A stretch of DNA of 62,472 nucleotides from a virus, in IMG/VR virus record IMGVR_UViG_3300008110_006716, positions 1 through 62,472 of that record. One strand, written 5' to 3'. Below are positions 6,734-15,626 of this stretch, piece after piece (within the stretch, counting starts at the first letter, position 1; every line of letters begins with the position of its first letter). The notes under the pieces were generated by a model. The model was not told where the DNA came from. It searched no databases and saw nothing but the letters and a program-made list of their open reading frames with translations. A program made the translations under genes and the position numbers.

Positions 6734-8080
6734 ATGGCAGATTTAAGACCAATTGGTAGTGAAAAATTAGAAGGAGTGGATAAGTTGAGAAGGATTATGG
6801 AAATCGCAACTTATAAAGAAACCCCAAAAACTGAATTAAATAATTTGTCAACAACAAATTATACCATTCAATTATCTGATGGTAACTTTTATGGTATTGT
6901 AAAAGAAAGACAAGGGTATATTATTAAAACAGGTGTCAATGAGTCTAACATGGATTATTCGGACCCTATGAAAAATAGAAAATATTATCGTTCATATTCA
7001 GAAGCGATGAAAAAATTAAATTTAATTGTTGCTGAAACAAATAGAATAACTGGTAATGATAATGAAATTCCACTTATTGGTGAACAACCTGAGGTAAAAA
7101 AAAAATTCGTACTGAAAACAGCTAAAAAGGACACACCTGCTCCTGAAGCTCCCGCACCTGATATGGCGACTCCGGCTCCTGAAGCACCAGCTTCCGAAGC
7201 ACCGGCTCCAGAAGTACCGTCTCCCGTAGCACCTGCCGATGACATGTCAGCCCCAACACCTGAAATGGGTGGAGATACTGATATGGGAATGGGTCTCGAC
7301 ATGGGTGGAGAGGAAACACCAGAAGAACCAGAAATGCCAATGGCACCTGGAGACGCACCTATGTTAGATAATGAAACCGATGTAGAAGGTGATGATGAAG
7401 AAGGCGGACCAAGTAATTTAAAATTAATCCAAAAACTTACAGGTAAATTAAGTCAAAAATTAAGAATGTTTGATAAAGATAAGGGACTTGATTCACAAGA
7501 TATTAAATACGTAATTAATTCAATAGTGTCAGCTATTAATTTAAGTAAGTTAGATGACGACGATAGAGAAGACATCGTAGATAAAATTGAAGGGTTTGAT
7601 GAGTATGGTAAAGAAGGTGAAGGTGATTTAGACTTTGATATGGGAGAGTTTGATATGGGGGGTGAAGAAATGCCAACTGACGAAATGCCAACTGACGAAA
7701 TGCCAACTGACGAAATGCCAACTGACGAAATGCCAATCGAACCCGAAACTAAAGAAGGGTATCAAACTGTAATGGATTCAATTTTTGGTGAGTCTCAAGT
7801 TGAGAAAGTTTTATCAGGTTATTTTGATTTTAAAGAAGAGGAAGCTCCGATTTTAGAGGTAAAAAGTAAAATGGACTTTTTAAAAAATAAAATTAATAGA
7901 ATTTCACAAAAACAAGAATTAAAAAATTTATCAGTTAATGAAACACAAATGAAGGCTGGGTTAGTTCTTTTGGAACAATACGATAACTCAACTCTAATAG
8001 GTAGAACTAATAAAAATAATTTAGTTTTTAATATTAATAATAGAGAAGTTAAACTTACACCAAACGGTAGAACTATATGA
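6734..8080 (+). CDS. Acidic low-complexity phage protein, probably structural
   Basis: 448 residues. Residues 1-120 look folded (beta-rich, YTIQLSDGNFYGIVKERQGY). Residues about 135-230 are an Ala/Pro/Glu-rich disordered linker (APEAP-type repeats, then Asp/Met/Gly). Residues about 231-295 are helical. Then come four perfect copies of a five-residue EMPTD repeat near residue 315, and a folded C-terminal part of about 110 residues. Repeated acidic linkers of this style also occur in the portal C-terminus and core scaffold here. Its stop overlaps the next ATG by four bases (ATGA), so translation is coupled. Role unknown; a head-internal or scaffold-like role is inference. Confidence 0.7.
   Translation: MADLRPIGSEKLEGVDKLRRIMEIATYKETPKTELNNLSTTNYTIQLSDGNFYGIVKERQGYIIKTGVNESNMDYSDPMKNRKYYRSYSEAMKKLNLIVAETNRITGNDNEIPLIGEQPEVKKKFVLKTAKKDTPAPEAPAPDMATPAPEAPASEAPAPEVPSPVAPADDMSAPTPEMGGDTDMGMGLDMGGEETPEEPEMPMAPGDAPMLDNETDVEGDDEEGGPSNLKLIQKLTGKLSQKLRMFDKDKGLDSQDIKYVINSIVSAINLSKLDDDDREDIVDKIEGFDEYGKEGEGDLDFDMGEFDMGGEEMPTDEMPTDEMPTDEMPTDEMPIEPETKEGYQTVMDSIFGESQVEKVLSGYFDFKEEEAPILEVKSKMDFLKNKINRISQKQELKNLSVNETQMKAGLVLLEQYDNSTLIGRTNKNNLVFNINNREVKLTPNGRTI
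7667..7741 (+). repeat. 15-bp tandem repeat coding for EMPTD
   Basis: GAAATGCCAACTGAC is repeated four times perfectly (7667-7726), followed by one diverged copy to 7741. The complete identity at DNA level indicates recent slippage expansion inside the coding region. Confidence 0.9.
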
Positions 8081-8478
8081 ATTTAGTTTTTATAAATGAA
8101 TTAGGACCCAATTTTAGGGGAGATAACATTTATGAATTTATATTTTCAGATATTGATGACGTACACGGTGATGAGTGGGATAGTGAAACAGCAAATGGAA
8201 AACCAACACCACCTTACGTTGAATTTATAAAAAAAGTTGGTGTATTAAAAAATTCTGAGGTTGAGTTAGAATTGATACAAAATTCAGATTTTTTTGGAAT
8301 GTACGATTCTGTTGACGGTGTAATTGCTTTGGGTTGGGAAAAACCTGATAATTATGAAGGGAAAAGATTAGTATTTCAATATGGTGAAAGTATTGAAATT
8401 GTAGAAAATAAATTATACGAGAAGGACATCGTATTAAAATGGGAAAAAAATTTAGTTAGTGATGAGACATATGAATAA
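8077..8478 (+). CDS. Hypothetical protein, coupled to both neighbours
   Basis: 133 residues, acidic, mostly beta-prone, with conserved-looking aromatic positions (FIFSDIDDVHGDEWD, DGVIALGWEKPDNYEGKRLVF). No recognised family. It overlaps the upstream stop by four bases and the downstream start by eight, so it is part of a tight head operon leading to the terminase. Position before gp17 suggests a packaging or head role, by context only. Confidence 0.68.
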   Translation: MNLVFINELGPNFRGDNIYEFIFSDIDDVHGDEWDSETANGKPTPPYVEFIKKVGVLKNSEVELELIQNSDFFGMYDSVDGVIALGWEKPDNYEGKRLVFQYGESIEIVENKLYEKDIVLKWEKNLVSDETYE

Positions 8479-9118
8479 TAAAATAGCAAAACTTTTACAC
8501 GAAGGGTTTTCGATGACAACTTTAGAAGGACTTAACGAAAAACAATTATCTGTTTTATTTAATAAAATTGTTTCAGAACAACCTAAACCTATTGAAAAAA
8601 CAGTCACATCTAAAGTAATCGAATTACCCACAGGTGCAAAGACGGCTTTGGGTGGTGCAACCGTATCAAATGAAGCCGGTAAAACTGTTATCACCACAAC
8701 ACCAACAGAAGGTGAAATTGGTGAAGAAGAGGAAGTAGATGTTACAAATGTGGATAAAGGTGAGGACGACCAAGACCCAATTCAAATACAAGGTCCTGAT
8801 GGGATGGGTGAAGGTTACATTTCAGAAAAGGCAGTTTCAAAACAACAACAAAAAATTATGGGTTTAGCACTTTCAGTTAAAAGAGGTGATACTCCTAAAT
8901 CAAAAGTTTCTAAACAAGTTCAAAAAATGGCAAAAGAAATGACAAAAAAAGAACTTGAGGATTTTGCTTCAACAAAACATAAAGGTTTACCTAAAACAGT
9001 TGATGAAAAAGAGGAAGTAGAAAAATTAGAGGAAAGTATCTTAAGAATTATTGAAAATCATTTACCTCCTCACACTACAAAAGGTGAATTACTAAATTAT
9101 ATTAGAAGAAACAAATAA
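8471..9118 (+). CDS. DUF3008-like phage protein upstream of terminase
   Basis: About 215 residues from the ATG at 8471; an in-frame ATG at 8459 is possible but lies deeper in the upstream gene. The central part (SKQQQKIMGLALSVKRGD ... KMAKEMTKKELEDFASTKHKGLP) matches the DUF3008 pattern known from T4-like phages, ending in the characteristic FASTKHKGLP. The preceding 90 residues are acidic and Val/Thr-rich. The gene ends three bases before the terminase start. Function unknown; it occupies a place where small terminase subunits occur, but the sequence does not look like gp16. Confidence 0.72.
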   Translation: MNNKIAKLLHEGFSMTTLEGLNEKQLSVLFNKIVSEQPKPIEKTVTSKVIELPTGAKTALGGATVSNEAGKTVITTTPTEGEIGEEEEVDVTNVDKGEDDQDPIQIQGPDGMGEGYISEKAVSKQQQKIMGLALSVKRGDTPKSKVSKQVQKMAKEMTKKELEDFASTKHKGLPKTVDEKEEVEKLEESILRIIENHLPPHTTKGELLNYIRRNK

Positions 9119-9121
9119 TGA

Positions 9122-10897
9122 ATGTCTCTTTCAAAAGAACAAATACTATTAGAATATGCTAAATGTGCTCATGATACACCATATGCACTAAGAACATATT
9201 TACAAACCTACGATAACACACAATCCAAATACGTACCGTTAGAATTATTTAATGACCAAGTAACTTTGGTTAAGGATTATGATACTTGTGAAGAAAATAT
9301 CGCACTTAAGTATCGTCAGGCCGGTGTATCAACAGTAACATCTGCATGGGCATCAAAACGATTGGTATTTGCTAAAAAATCAAAACCAGAAAAAATCCTA
9401 ATTATTGCAAACAAACTTGATACTGCCGTGGAAATGGCGAATAAAGTTCGTGCGTTTGTAGAACAATGGCCAAGTTGGTTAGGTGTTGGGTTTTCTCCTG
9501 AGAAAAATGCAGCAAGACACTTTAAGTTAACTAATGGTTGTGAGGTTAAAGCTGTGGCAACATCAAAAGATGCACTTCGTGGTTATACCCCTACTATTCT
9601 TATTTTTGATGAGGCAGCATATATTGATGCAGATGAAGATTTCTGGTCTGCTTGTATGGCGTCCCTTTCAACGGGAGGTAAAGTAATCGTGATTTCAACA
9701 CCAAACGGATTCGACCCAATCTATTATTCAATCTATAGTCAGGCTGTTAAAGGTATGAATGACTTTAGAATTACAGAAATGTATTGGTTTCGTGACCCTC
9801 GTTATTCTAAAGACTTAAAACTTGTTAAAGTAGAAGATATAATTCACTATATGTTAAATAGGGGTGATTATAGAGATGAGGATATTGTATTAGACTATTC
9901 TGAGATTAAAGTTGCGGATAGAGATTTTGAAGAAATAAAACAAAAAATAGAAAAGGGTTATAAACCTTATTCGTCGTGGTTTGAAGCCATGTCAAAAAAA
10001 TTAAAGTTTGATAAACGTAAAATTTCACAAGAGTTAGAGTGTAACTTTTTAGGTTCAGGGGATAACGTAATTCCACCTGAAACCATGAAAAAAATCAAAG
10101 AAAATTTTATAAAAGAACCTGAAAATAAATTTATGGGTGGTGCTTTGTGGCAGTGGAAAGAACCAATTGCAGGTCACAAGTACATTATGGGTATTGACGT
10201 TTCTCGTGGTGATAGTGAAGACTTTACAACTTTTACTATTATTGATTTTGATGATAGAGAACAAGTGTTAGAATATATTGGAAAAGTCCCGCCTGATGTG
10301 GTTGCAGAAATTGCTTTCAAATGGGCAACTATGTATAACGCATTTATCGTTACCGATATTACTGGTGGTATGGGGGTTGCTACTTCCCGTAAATTACAAG
10401 AACTTGGTTATAAAAATCTTTATGTTGATGGAATAAATCCTGCCGATAAATGGAAATGGGACCCAAAACAGAATGATAAAATACCTGGTATTAATTTTAA
10501 TTCGAAAAGAGTTTTAATTGTTCAGGCGTTTGAAGAGGCTTTAAGATTTGGGTTTATTATAAGGTCTCAGAGGTTATTTAATGAACTTAATACGTTTGTA
10601 TACGTGAATGGTAGACCTGACCACCAAAAAGGTCAACATGATGATTTAATTATGGCTATGGCCATGGCAATTTATGTTGGTGAATCGTCATTCGCTAAAT
10701 TAGAGAAAGCAACAGAACAAGCAAAGGCGATGATTGAGTCTTGGACAACAGAAAAACGTGATTTCAGAGATTCTTCACAAAATTTTAATCCGGGGTTACC
10801 TGTTGACATATATAACCAATACAGAATGGGTGGGTATCAATCAACAAAGAATGATTATGAAAAGTATTTATGGTTATTCAGTAACAAAAGAGTTTAA
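9122..10897 (+). CDS. gp17: Terminase large subunit (T4 gp17-like)
   Basis: 591 residues, close to the usual 600. DNA-packaging motor: an N-terminal ATPase and a C-terminal RNase H-like nuclease that cuts concatemers. Walker A variant KYRQAGVST at residues 63-71, Walker B ILIFDEAAY with the DE pair at 163-164, coupling motif STPNG near 192. Nuclease acidic residues: GIDVSRGDSED near 357-367, VTDITGG near 408 and QHDDLIMAMAMA in the last quarter. All expected parts are present and continuous, unlike several other conserved genes here. Followed after 38 bp by the portal gene, which is T4-like order without gp18/gp19. Confidence 0.96.
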   Translation: MSLSKEQILLEYAKCAHDTPYALRTYLQTYDNTQSKYVPLELFNDQVTLVKDYDTCEENIALKYRQAGVSTVTSAWASKRLVFAKKSKPEKILIIANKLDTAVEMANKVRAFVEQWPSWLGVGFSPEKNAARHFKLTNGCEVKAVATSKDALRGYTPTILIFDEAAYIDADEDFWSACMASLSTGGKVIVISTPNGFDPIYYSIYSQAVKGMNDFRITEMYWFRDPRYSKDLKLVKVEDIIHYMLNRGDYRDEDIVLDYSEIKVADRDFEEIKQKIEKGYKPYSSWFEAMSKKLKFDKRKISQELECNFLGSGDNVIPPETMKKIKENFIKEPENKFMGGALWQWKEPIAGHKYIMGIDVSRGDSEDFTTFTIIDFDDREQVLEYIGKVPPDVVAEIAFKWATMYNAFIVTDITGGMGVATSRKLQELGYKNLYVDGINPADKWKWDPKQNDKIPGINFNSKRVLIVQAFEEALRFGFIIRSQRLFNELNTFVYVNGRPDHQKGQHDDLIMAMAMAIYVGESSFAKLEKATEQAKAMIESWTTEKRDFRDSSQNFNPGLPVDIYNQYRMGGYQSTKNDYEKYLWLFSNKRV

Positions 10898-10935
10898 TTT
10901 AACACGGATGAACTTATTATTTAAATAAAAAAATT

Positions 10936-12750
10936 ATGGCAGAACAAAAATATACGGTATGGCAAAGGTTGGGTAAGGTTTTTGGACCTAACGCTACTTT
11001 AGACCAACAAACGCCGGTTTTCAAGTTTGATAAAAAAGAACTATTAAAAACCACAGATAAGTCTGAGTTTGAAAAGGAAAAACTACAAGCCCAACAAACC
11101 ATGTATATTGGTAAACAGTGGCAAAAAGTTGAAAGTAACTTGTATACTCAAGCGGTTTATTATGAACCAACTCGTATGGCATCATATTATGATTATGAGT
11201 CTATGGAGTATACTCCTGAGATTTCTGCAGCGTTGGATATCTATGGTGAAGAATCTACAACACCCGATAAAGATGGATATATGTTACAGATTTATTCTGA
11301 ATCAAAAAGAATAAAATCAGTATTGGCTGACCTTTTCAATAATAGATTAGACATTAATACCAACTTACCAATGTGGACAAGAAACACTTGTAAGTTTGGT
11401 GATAATTTTGTGTATTTAAAACTAGACCCTGAGAAAGGAATTGTTGGTTGTCAACAATTACCTAATATTCAAATCGAAAGATTGGAAAAAGGGATGAGGT
11501 TCCAACCGGATAAGTATTCTCAAGAAATGGAAAACGATGCATTGAAGTTTACTTGGAAAGAAAAGAATATGGAATTTAACACTTGGGAAGTAGCTCACTT
11601 TAGAATTTTAGGTGATGATAGAAAACTACCTTATGGTACATCAATGTTAGAAAAAGCAAGACGTATTTGGAAACAACTTTTATTATCTGAGGATGCAATG
11701 TTAATATATCGTGTATCAAGAGCACCTGAAAGAAGAGTGTTCAAGGTGTTTGTTGGTAATATGGATGATAAAGACGTTGATGCTTACGTACAAAGAGTTG
11801 CTAATAAATTTAAAAGAGACCAAATCGCAGACCCGTCAACAGGTAATGTGGATATGAGATATAACCAACTTGCGGTAGACCAAGATTATTTTATACCTGT
11901 TCGTGACCAAGCGGCAACAAATCCAATAGAAACTTTACCGGGTGGAACAAACTTGGCAGAGATTGCAGATATTGAATATATCCAAAAGAAACTTGTAACG
12001 GCATTAAGAATACCTAAGGCTTATTTAGGTTTTGAAGAAGCTGTTGGTGATGGTAAAAACTTATCGTTGTTAGATATTAGATTTGCAAGAACAATCAATA
12101 GAATTCAAAAATCTATGATTGCAGAATTAAATAAAATAGCAATCATCCATCTTTTCTTATTAGGTTTTGAAGATGAATTAACAAACTTTACTTTAGGGTT
12201 GACTAACCCATCTAAACAATCCGATTTATTAGGTATTGAGGTTTGGAAAGAAAAGATTCTTCTTTATAAAGATGCTGTTGCTGAGATTGCAAATAGTGTT
12301 GCGCCTGTATCCGCTTCTTGGGCTAAGAAACACATTTTAGGATTCTCTGACGAAGAAATCAGATTAGACATCCAACAACAGAGAGTAGAAAGAGCGGTTG
12401 CAGCTGAATTAGCAAAAACCGCTGAGGTAATCACTAATACAGGTTTATTTGATACAATAGATAAACTATACGGTAAGAAAGATAGTGAAAAACCTGCTGA
12501 AGGTGGTGATACAGGAGCACCTGATATGGGTGGAGCGCCTGATATGGGTGGAGCACCACCGATGGGAGGAGAGTCACCAGCACCTGAGGCTGGAGGGGCT
12601 GAGTTGGCACCTGAATCATTCAATAAAGATGACCTAAATTTACTACTTGAAGAACATTTATTTGGTCAAAATGATTTTATGAATTTAGGTAAAGCAAGAA
12701 ATTCATTAGTAGAAATAGATGATAAACTGAAAGATTTGTTAGACAGATAA
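10936..12750 (+). CDS. gp20: Portal vertex protein (T4 gp20-like)
   Basis: 604 residues, somewhat longer than T4 gp20 (524). Forms the dodecameric portal at the head vertex through which DNA passes. Recognisable T4-portal segments: YTPEISAALDIYGEE, FGDNFVYL, RAPERRVFKVFVGNM, a TLPGGTNLAEIADIEY loop and the RIPKAYLGFEE segment. After about residue 520 it has a disordered Gly/Ala/Pro/Met extension with an 18-bp repeat (GAPDMG units) and a short helical tail. Start at 10936 preceded by an A-rich tract, no Shine-Dalgarno. Lies between terminase and a coiled-coil gene as in T4-like head clusters. Confidence 0.95.
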   Translation: MAEQKYTVWQRLGKVFGPNATLDQQTPVFKFDKKELLKTTDKSEFEKEKLQAQQTMYIGKQWQKVESNLYTQAVYYEPTRMASYYDYESMEYTPEISAALDIYGEESTTPDKDGYMLQIYSESKRIKSVLADLFNNRLDINTNLPMWTRNTCKFGDNFVYLKLDPEKGIVGCQQLPNIQIERLEKGMRFQPDKYSQEMENDALKFTWKEKNMEFNTWEVAHFRILGDDRKLPYGTSMLEKARRIWKQLLLSEDAMLIYRVSRAPERRVFKVFVGNMDDKDVDAYVQRVANKFKRDQIADPSTGNVDMRYNQLAVDQDYFIPVRDQAATNPIETLPGGTNLAEIADIEYIQKKLVTALRIPKAYLGFEEAVGDGKNLSLLDIRFARTINRIQKSMIAELNKIAIIHLFLLGFEDELTNFTLGLTNPSKQSDLLGIEVWKEKILLYKDAVAEIANSVAPVSASWAKKHILGFSDEEIRLDIQQQRVERAVAAELAKTAEVITNTGLFDTIDKLYGKKDSEKPAEGGDTGAPDMGGAPDMGGAPPMGGESPAPEAGGAELAPESFNKDDLNLLLEEHLFGQNDFMNLGKARNSLVEIDDKLKDLLDR

Positions 12751-12757
12751 TATTTAT
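12751..12757 (+). promoter_or_regulatory. TATTTAT motif before 12769
   Basis: It begins immediately after the portal stop codon (12748-12750) and lies 11 nt before the ATG at 12769, so it may re-initiate late transcription within the head cluster. Confidence 0.4.
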
Positions 12758-12768
12758 AATAAAAAAAG

Positions 12769-13500
12769 ATGAACAAATTTGGACAATTAAAAACTAATAT
12801 AGAAAAAACAAGTATTGATTTATTTGGTAAAAATAGATTTAATCAATTTATGAAGGAATTCAAATCTAATATTTTAGAGAATAGAGACTTGAGTGAAATT
12901 TTCTTCATTTATGATGACTTATCATCAAAAAAAGGAATGGATAAGGATATCGCAACAGACTATGTAAATGAATCAATCGAGTATTGTCAAATTTTAATTG
13001 ATAACAATAAGACTAAAATATCTAAGTTATCTGAGTGGGTTTCATCTTACAATAGTAATACTGAAAACAATTATAAGAATATTGATACAATCATTTATAA
13101 TAACTCAATTAAAAACTTAGAGACAGTATTAGAATCTAAAAAACAAATTATATCTAACTTAATTTCTGAAGGTGTAAAAAAAGAAATTAAAGAATCAGTT
13201 AACTTACCATTATCAACTATGGTTAAAGTTGCCGAAGACAATTTAAAAAATGAACTAGCTAATCTAAGTGAATCAGACAAAAAAGAAATCACATCGATTT
13301 CATCATTATCTAAAGAGGAGTTAGAAAAAGAATTTAACACACTTAAAGAGTCTGTAATAACTAATTTAAAAGGTTCATTAAACGAATCAAAAGAAGATGA
13401 AATTAAAACTATGATTGGTCAAACAATTACAAAAATTTCAGATTCAAAATGTACTCACTACGATTTATATAAGTTGAGAAAATTACACCAAGGACTATGA
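12769..13500 (+). CDS. Hypothetical helical protein in the gp20-gp21 interval
   Basis: 243 residues, almost entirely helical and Ser/Lys/Glu/Asn-rich, with no Cys-rich or enzyme motif. In T4 the interval between gp20 and gp21 encodes the small prohead core proteins gp67 and gp68; position and helical character make a prohead core or assembly role possible, but there is no sequence match I can claim. It overlaps the next gene by four bases (ATGA), so the two are translationally coupled. Confidence 0.65.
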   Translation: MNKFGQLKTNIEKTSIDLFGKNRFNQFMKEFKSNILENRDLSEIFFIYDDLSSKKGMDKDIATDYVNESIEYCQILIDNNKTKISKLSEWVSSYNSNTENNYKNIDTIIYNNSIKNLETVLESKKQIISNLISEGVKKEIKESVNLPLSTMVKVAEDNLKNELANLSESDKKEITSISSLSKEELEKEFNTLKESVITNLKGSLNESKEDEIKTMIGQTITKISDSKCTHYDLYKLRKLHQGL

Positions 13501-13790
13501 GTAAAAAATACTTTTTTGGTTGGGGTAACATAAAAAAAGGTATTACTGAAATAATCAGAATCTATTCAGAGAAACCATCTTTCTTTTCTAAGAAGAGAAT
13601 AGAATCAGGAATTGCTTTTATAATAGCCGAGTGGGGTATGATATTTTTCTTACTTAAAAAGTACCCAAATTTAACCATGACAGATTTAGTCATGTGGGCA
13701 ACAGTTCAGTTCGGAGTTTCGGGATACATTATATATCAAATACAAAAAGAAAAAAAGTTTGAGAAACCAAATGAAAATCAAGAAAGTTGA
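13497..13790 (+). CDS. Small membrane protein, holin candidate
   Basis: 97 residues. A positively charged N-terminus (residues 1-40) is followed by two hydrophobic stretches, about 42-57 (IAFIIAEWGMIFFLLK) and about 64-81 (MTDLVMWATVQFGVSGYI), then a charged Lys/Glu tail. Two membrane segments with a charged C-terminus would suit a holin or another small phage membrane protein. No lysis enzyme lies beside it, so the holin call is tentative. Its 3' end overlaps by about 12 bases the stop of the opposite-strand bS21 gene. Confidence 0.6.
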   Translation: MSKKYFFGWGNIKKGITEIIRIYSEKPSFFSKKRIESGIAFIIAEWGMIFFLLKKYPNLTMTDLVMWATVQFGVSGYIIYQIQKEKKFEKPNENQES

Positions 13791-13969
13791 TTTTTAAGTT
13801 TTTGAATATATTGCGCTCTTTTTTTCTCACTTCTCCTTTTAACAGAATTCTTTGTAAACTCTTGTCTATCTCGTAATTGTTCAGTTTGCTTTGTCTTATA
13901 AACTTTAAATTTATATTGTTTCAAAGCCTGTTCAATTGAAGACGCATTTTTTACTTTAATTATAATCAT
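13778..13969 (-). CDS. rpsU: Ribosomal protein bS21 homologue
   Basis: 63 residues, the usual bS21 length. It follows bS21 along its whole length: MIIIKVKNASSIEQALKQYK at the N-terminus, a basic middle with LRDRQEFTKNSVKRR, and a C-terminal AQYIQKLKNQ as in Bacteroidota homologues. bS21 sits on the 30S platform near the anti-Shine-Dalgarno end of 16S rRNA; in Bacteroidota bS21 takes part in hiding that sequence. A phage copy could replace the host protein and bias initiation toward phage messages (inference). It is the only minus-strand gene inside the head cluster and has its own TATTTAT motif at 13989-13995 (complement). Confidence 0.93.
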   Translation of the reverse strand: MIIIKVKNASSIEQALKQYKFKVYKTKQTEQLRDRQEFTKNSVKRRSEKKRAQYIQKLKNQLS

Positions 13970-13988
13970 ATTTTTTTTACTTTATAAT

Positions 13989-13995
13989 ATAAATA
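13989..13995 (-). promoter_or_regulatory. TATTTAT motif upstream of bS21
   Basis: The complement reads GTATATTTATATTATAAAG, 19 nt before the bS21 ATG. The antisense placement inside the head cluster means bS21 must have its own promoter. Confidence 0.45.
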
Positions 13996-14072
13996 TACGG
14001 AAAAAAGTCAATTTTGACATTTTTTATTTTTAGACTTACATTTAAAAAAAATAAACCTGAAAGTTATGATTA

Positions 14073-14522
14073 ATGAAAAAAGGAAAAACATCAAAATTAA
14101 ACATTTTTGATGATGCAAAATGTCTCTACGGTACAGTAGATTCAAAAAATTTAAAATCCATTTATGTGGTACTACAGACTTGGATTGAACCATTGAGTAT
14201 AGATGAAAATTGGAACCGATTAGTTGGTGAAATAAAAAGACAAATACAACATACATTATTAGAAGTAGTAGATACCCAAACATTCGAAAGAAAACAAATT
14301 GTAGATTTAGATTTAAGGACAAGTGGGATACAAAAAAATAAAAAAAGTTTTATGAATATTGAAATAACATTATTTGTTCATAACAACACACACGACTTTA
14401 AATCCCCAATATTAAAAGACAAAATTAAAAAAATAGTTTCTTGTGTTTATACTGACGATTTAAAAAATAATAAACATTTTACTCTTAGTAAGACAAAATC
14501 TGAAGAATTCAAAGAAAGCTAA
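14073..14522 (+). CDS. Hypothetical protein upstream of gp21
   Basis: 149 residues, basic, alternating strands and helices; motifs I can see are SIYVVLQTWIEPL and EVVDTQTFERKQIVDLDLRT, which suggest a compact alpha/beta fold. I recognise no family. It lies between the divergent bS21 gene and the prohead protease, which is preceded by its own TATTTAT motif directly after this gene's stop. A prohead assembly role is possible by position only. Confidence 0.65.
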   Translation: MKKGKTSKLNIFDDAKCLYGTVDSKNLKSIYVVLQTWIEPLSIDENWNRLVGEIKRQIQHTLLEVVDTQTFERKQIVDLDLRTSGIQKNKKSFMNIEITLFVHNNTHDFKSPILKDKIKKIVSCVYTDDLKNNKHFTLSKTKSEEFKES

Positions 14523-14529
14523 TATTTAT
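14523..14529 (+). promoter_or_regulatory. TATTTAT motif before the prohead protease
   Basis: It overlaps the end of the preceding stop codon TAA (14520-14522 region) and lies 14 nt before the ATG at 14544. Confidence 0.45.
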
Positions 14530-14543
14530 CTCTAAAAGAACTT

Positions 14544-15257
14544 ATGAAAATTTTAGGACCTAGCGATACAGGTAAAGGTATATTAGTTGAGTGGGATGCA
14601 GGGATTATTAACCCTAACGAACCACGTAATCAAAGTATTATACGTGAATCTTACGGACAATTAGAACATTCTAAACCATTTGAATTTTATGCAACTCTTC
14701 AAAAGTGGGGGGTTCCAAATAGAAACGGAAGAGTATATCCTGAAAAGATATTAAGAAGAGAATCTGAAAAATATCAAGACGCTATTAAACGTGGTATGTC
14801 CATTTCAGAATTAAATCACCCTGAATCTTCTTTAATTGACCTTGATAGAGTATCTCACCTTATCACAGAGATGTGGTGGGAAGGTAACGTATTAATGGGT
14901 AAGATTAAATTATTAACTACGCCAGGTTTTCATGAAAGAGGTATAGTATCATCTAAGGGTGATGTTGCAGCTAACATGATGAGACAAGGAGTTACTATGG
15001 GGGTATCTTCTCGCGGTGTTGGTTCATTAGTTAAAAAGGGTGACCAAAACGAAGTTCAAGACGATTTCGAATTAATTTGTTTTGACCTTGTATCTTCACC
15101 GTCCACACCTGGAGCATATCTTTACTTGAATAAAGAAGATAGACCAAGATATGAAGAAAAATTATCAGAACATGATAATACTTTAGTTAGTGTTGGAGGT
15201 GGATTAGAAAAATCTGTTGACTTAATGAAAAGATTGTCCGACTATTTAGGAAAGTAA
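14544..15257 (+). CDS. gp21: Prohead core serine protease (T4 gp21-like)
   Basis: 237 residues (T4 gp21 is 212). Cleaves the scaffold and capsid proteins during head maturation. The S78-type protease triad is visible: His92 in ELNHPE, Ser155 or Ser156 in GVSSRGVGS, and a downstream Asp in FELICFDLVSSPS. The N-terminal YATLQKWGVPNRNGRVYP stretch is typical of phage prohead proteases. Located just before the scaffold and capsid genes it would process, as in T4. Confidence 0.95.
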   Translation: MKILGPSDTGKGILVEWDAGIINPNEPRNQSIIRESYGQLEHSKPFEFYATLQKWGVPNRNGRVYPEKILRRESEKYQDAIKRGMSISELNHPESSLIDLDRVSHLITEMWWEGNVLMGKIKLLTTPGFHERGIVSSKGDVAANMMRQGVTMGVSSRGVGSLVKKGDQNEVQDDFELICFDLVSSPSTPGAYLYLNKEDRPRYEEKLSEHDNTLVSVGGGLEKSVDLMKRLSDYLGK

Positions 15258-15268
15258 AAAAATTTATT

Positions 15269-15478
15269 ATGGACGAAAAGTATTTTGTAGCAAAAATCAC
15301 AACTGATATGGTTGATGATAACACAGGTAAAGTTAAAAAAATGAGAGAAGAAAAACTTGTGAGAGGGTTTTCACCGACAGATGTCGAAGCAAAGGTAACG
15401 AAAGTTTACGAAACTTATTCAATGGATTGGAGAATTACAGCAATTGTTGAAAGTAAAATTGACGAAGTTATCGAATAG
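15269..15478 (+). CDS. DUF4494-like small protein
   Basis: 69 residues. The pattern (a KYFVAKIT strand, a REEKLVRGFSPTDVEAKVTKVYE middle, then an ITAIVESKIDEVIE end) resembles DUF4494, a small family found in Bacteroidota and their phages. Function unknown. It lies between the prohead protease and the core scaffold and ends just before a strong terminator, so it closes the protease transcript. The family match is from memory of the pattern and is moderate. Confidence 0.65.
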   Translation: MDEKYFVAKITTDMVDDNTGKVKKMREEKLVRGFSPTDVEAKVTKVYETYSMDWRITAIVESKIDEVIE

Positions 15479-15499
15479 TTTTTTAACAAATTTTTTAAG

Positions 15500-15523
15500 A
15501 AGGGACTTATGGTCCCTTTTTTT
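15500..15523 (+). terminator. Rho-independent terminator after the 69-residue gene
   Basis: AAGGGAC pairs with GTCCCTT (7-bp stem, loop about 5 nt), followed by a T run. It separates the protease unit from the scaffold/capsid unit. Confidence 0.88.
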
Positions 15524-15582
15524 ATGCTTTTAATTTTTTTCTTGTAAAGGTGGATAAATAAGAACTTTTTTGAATAACGATA

Positions 15583-15589
15583 TATTTAT
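15583..15589 (+). promoter_or_regulatory. TATTTAT motif before the core scaffold
   Basis: Full form AACGATATATTTAT (15576-15589), 14 nt identical to the copy upstream of 6528. The 37-nt leader before the ATG at 15627 contains no Shine-Dalgarno sequence. Confidence 0.55.
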
Positions 15590-15626
15590 TTAGTAAAATA
15601 AACGCATAACGCATTGCATTAAAAAA

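Noticed and set aside
6985-7736. Long minus-strand open frames opposite the 448-residue acidic protein
   Set aside because: They mirror Ala/Pro/Glu and EMPTD repeats on the coding strand, have repetitive translations and no start context; the plus-strand gene has coupled neighbours.
12264-12623. Minus-strand open frame opposite the portal C-terminus
   Set aside because: Gly/Ala/Pro-rich shadow of the portal's disordered tail; no promoter or coupling.
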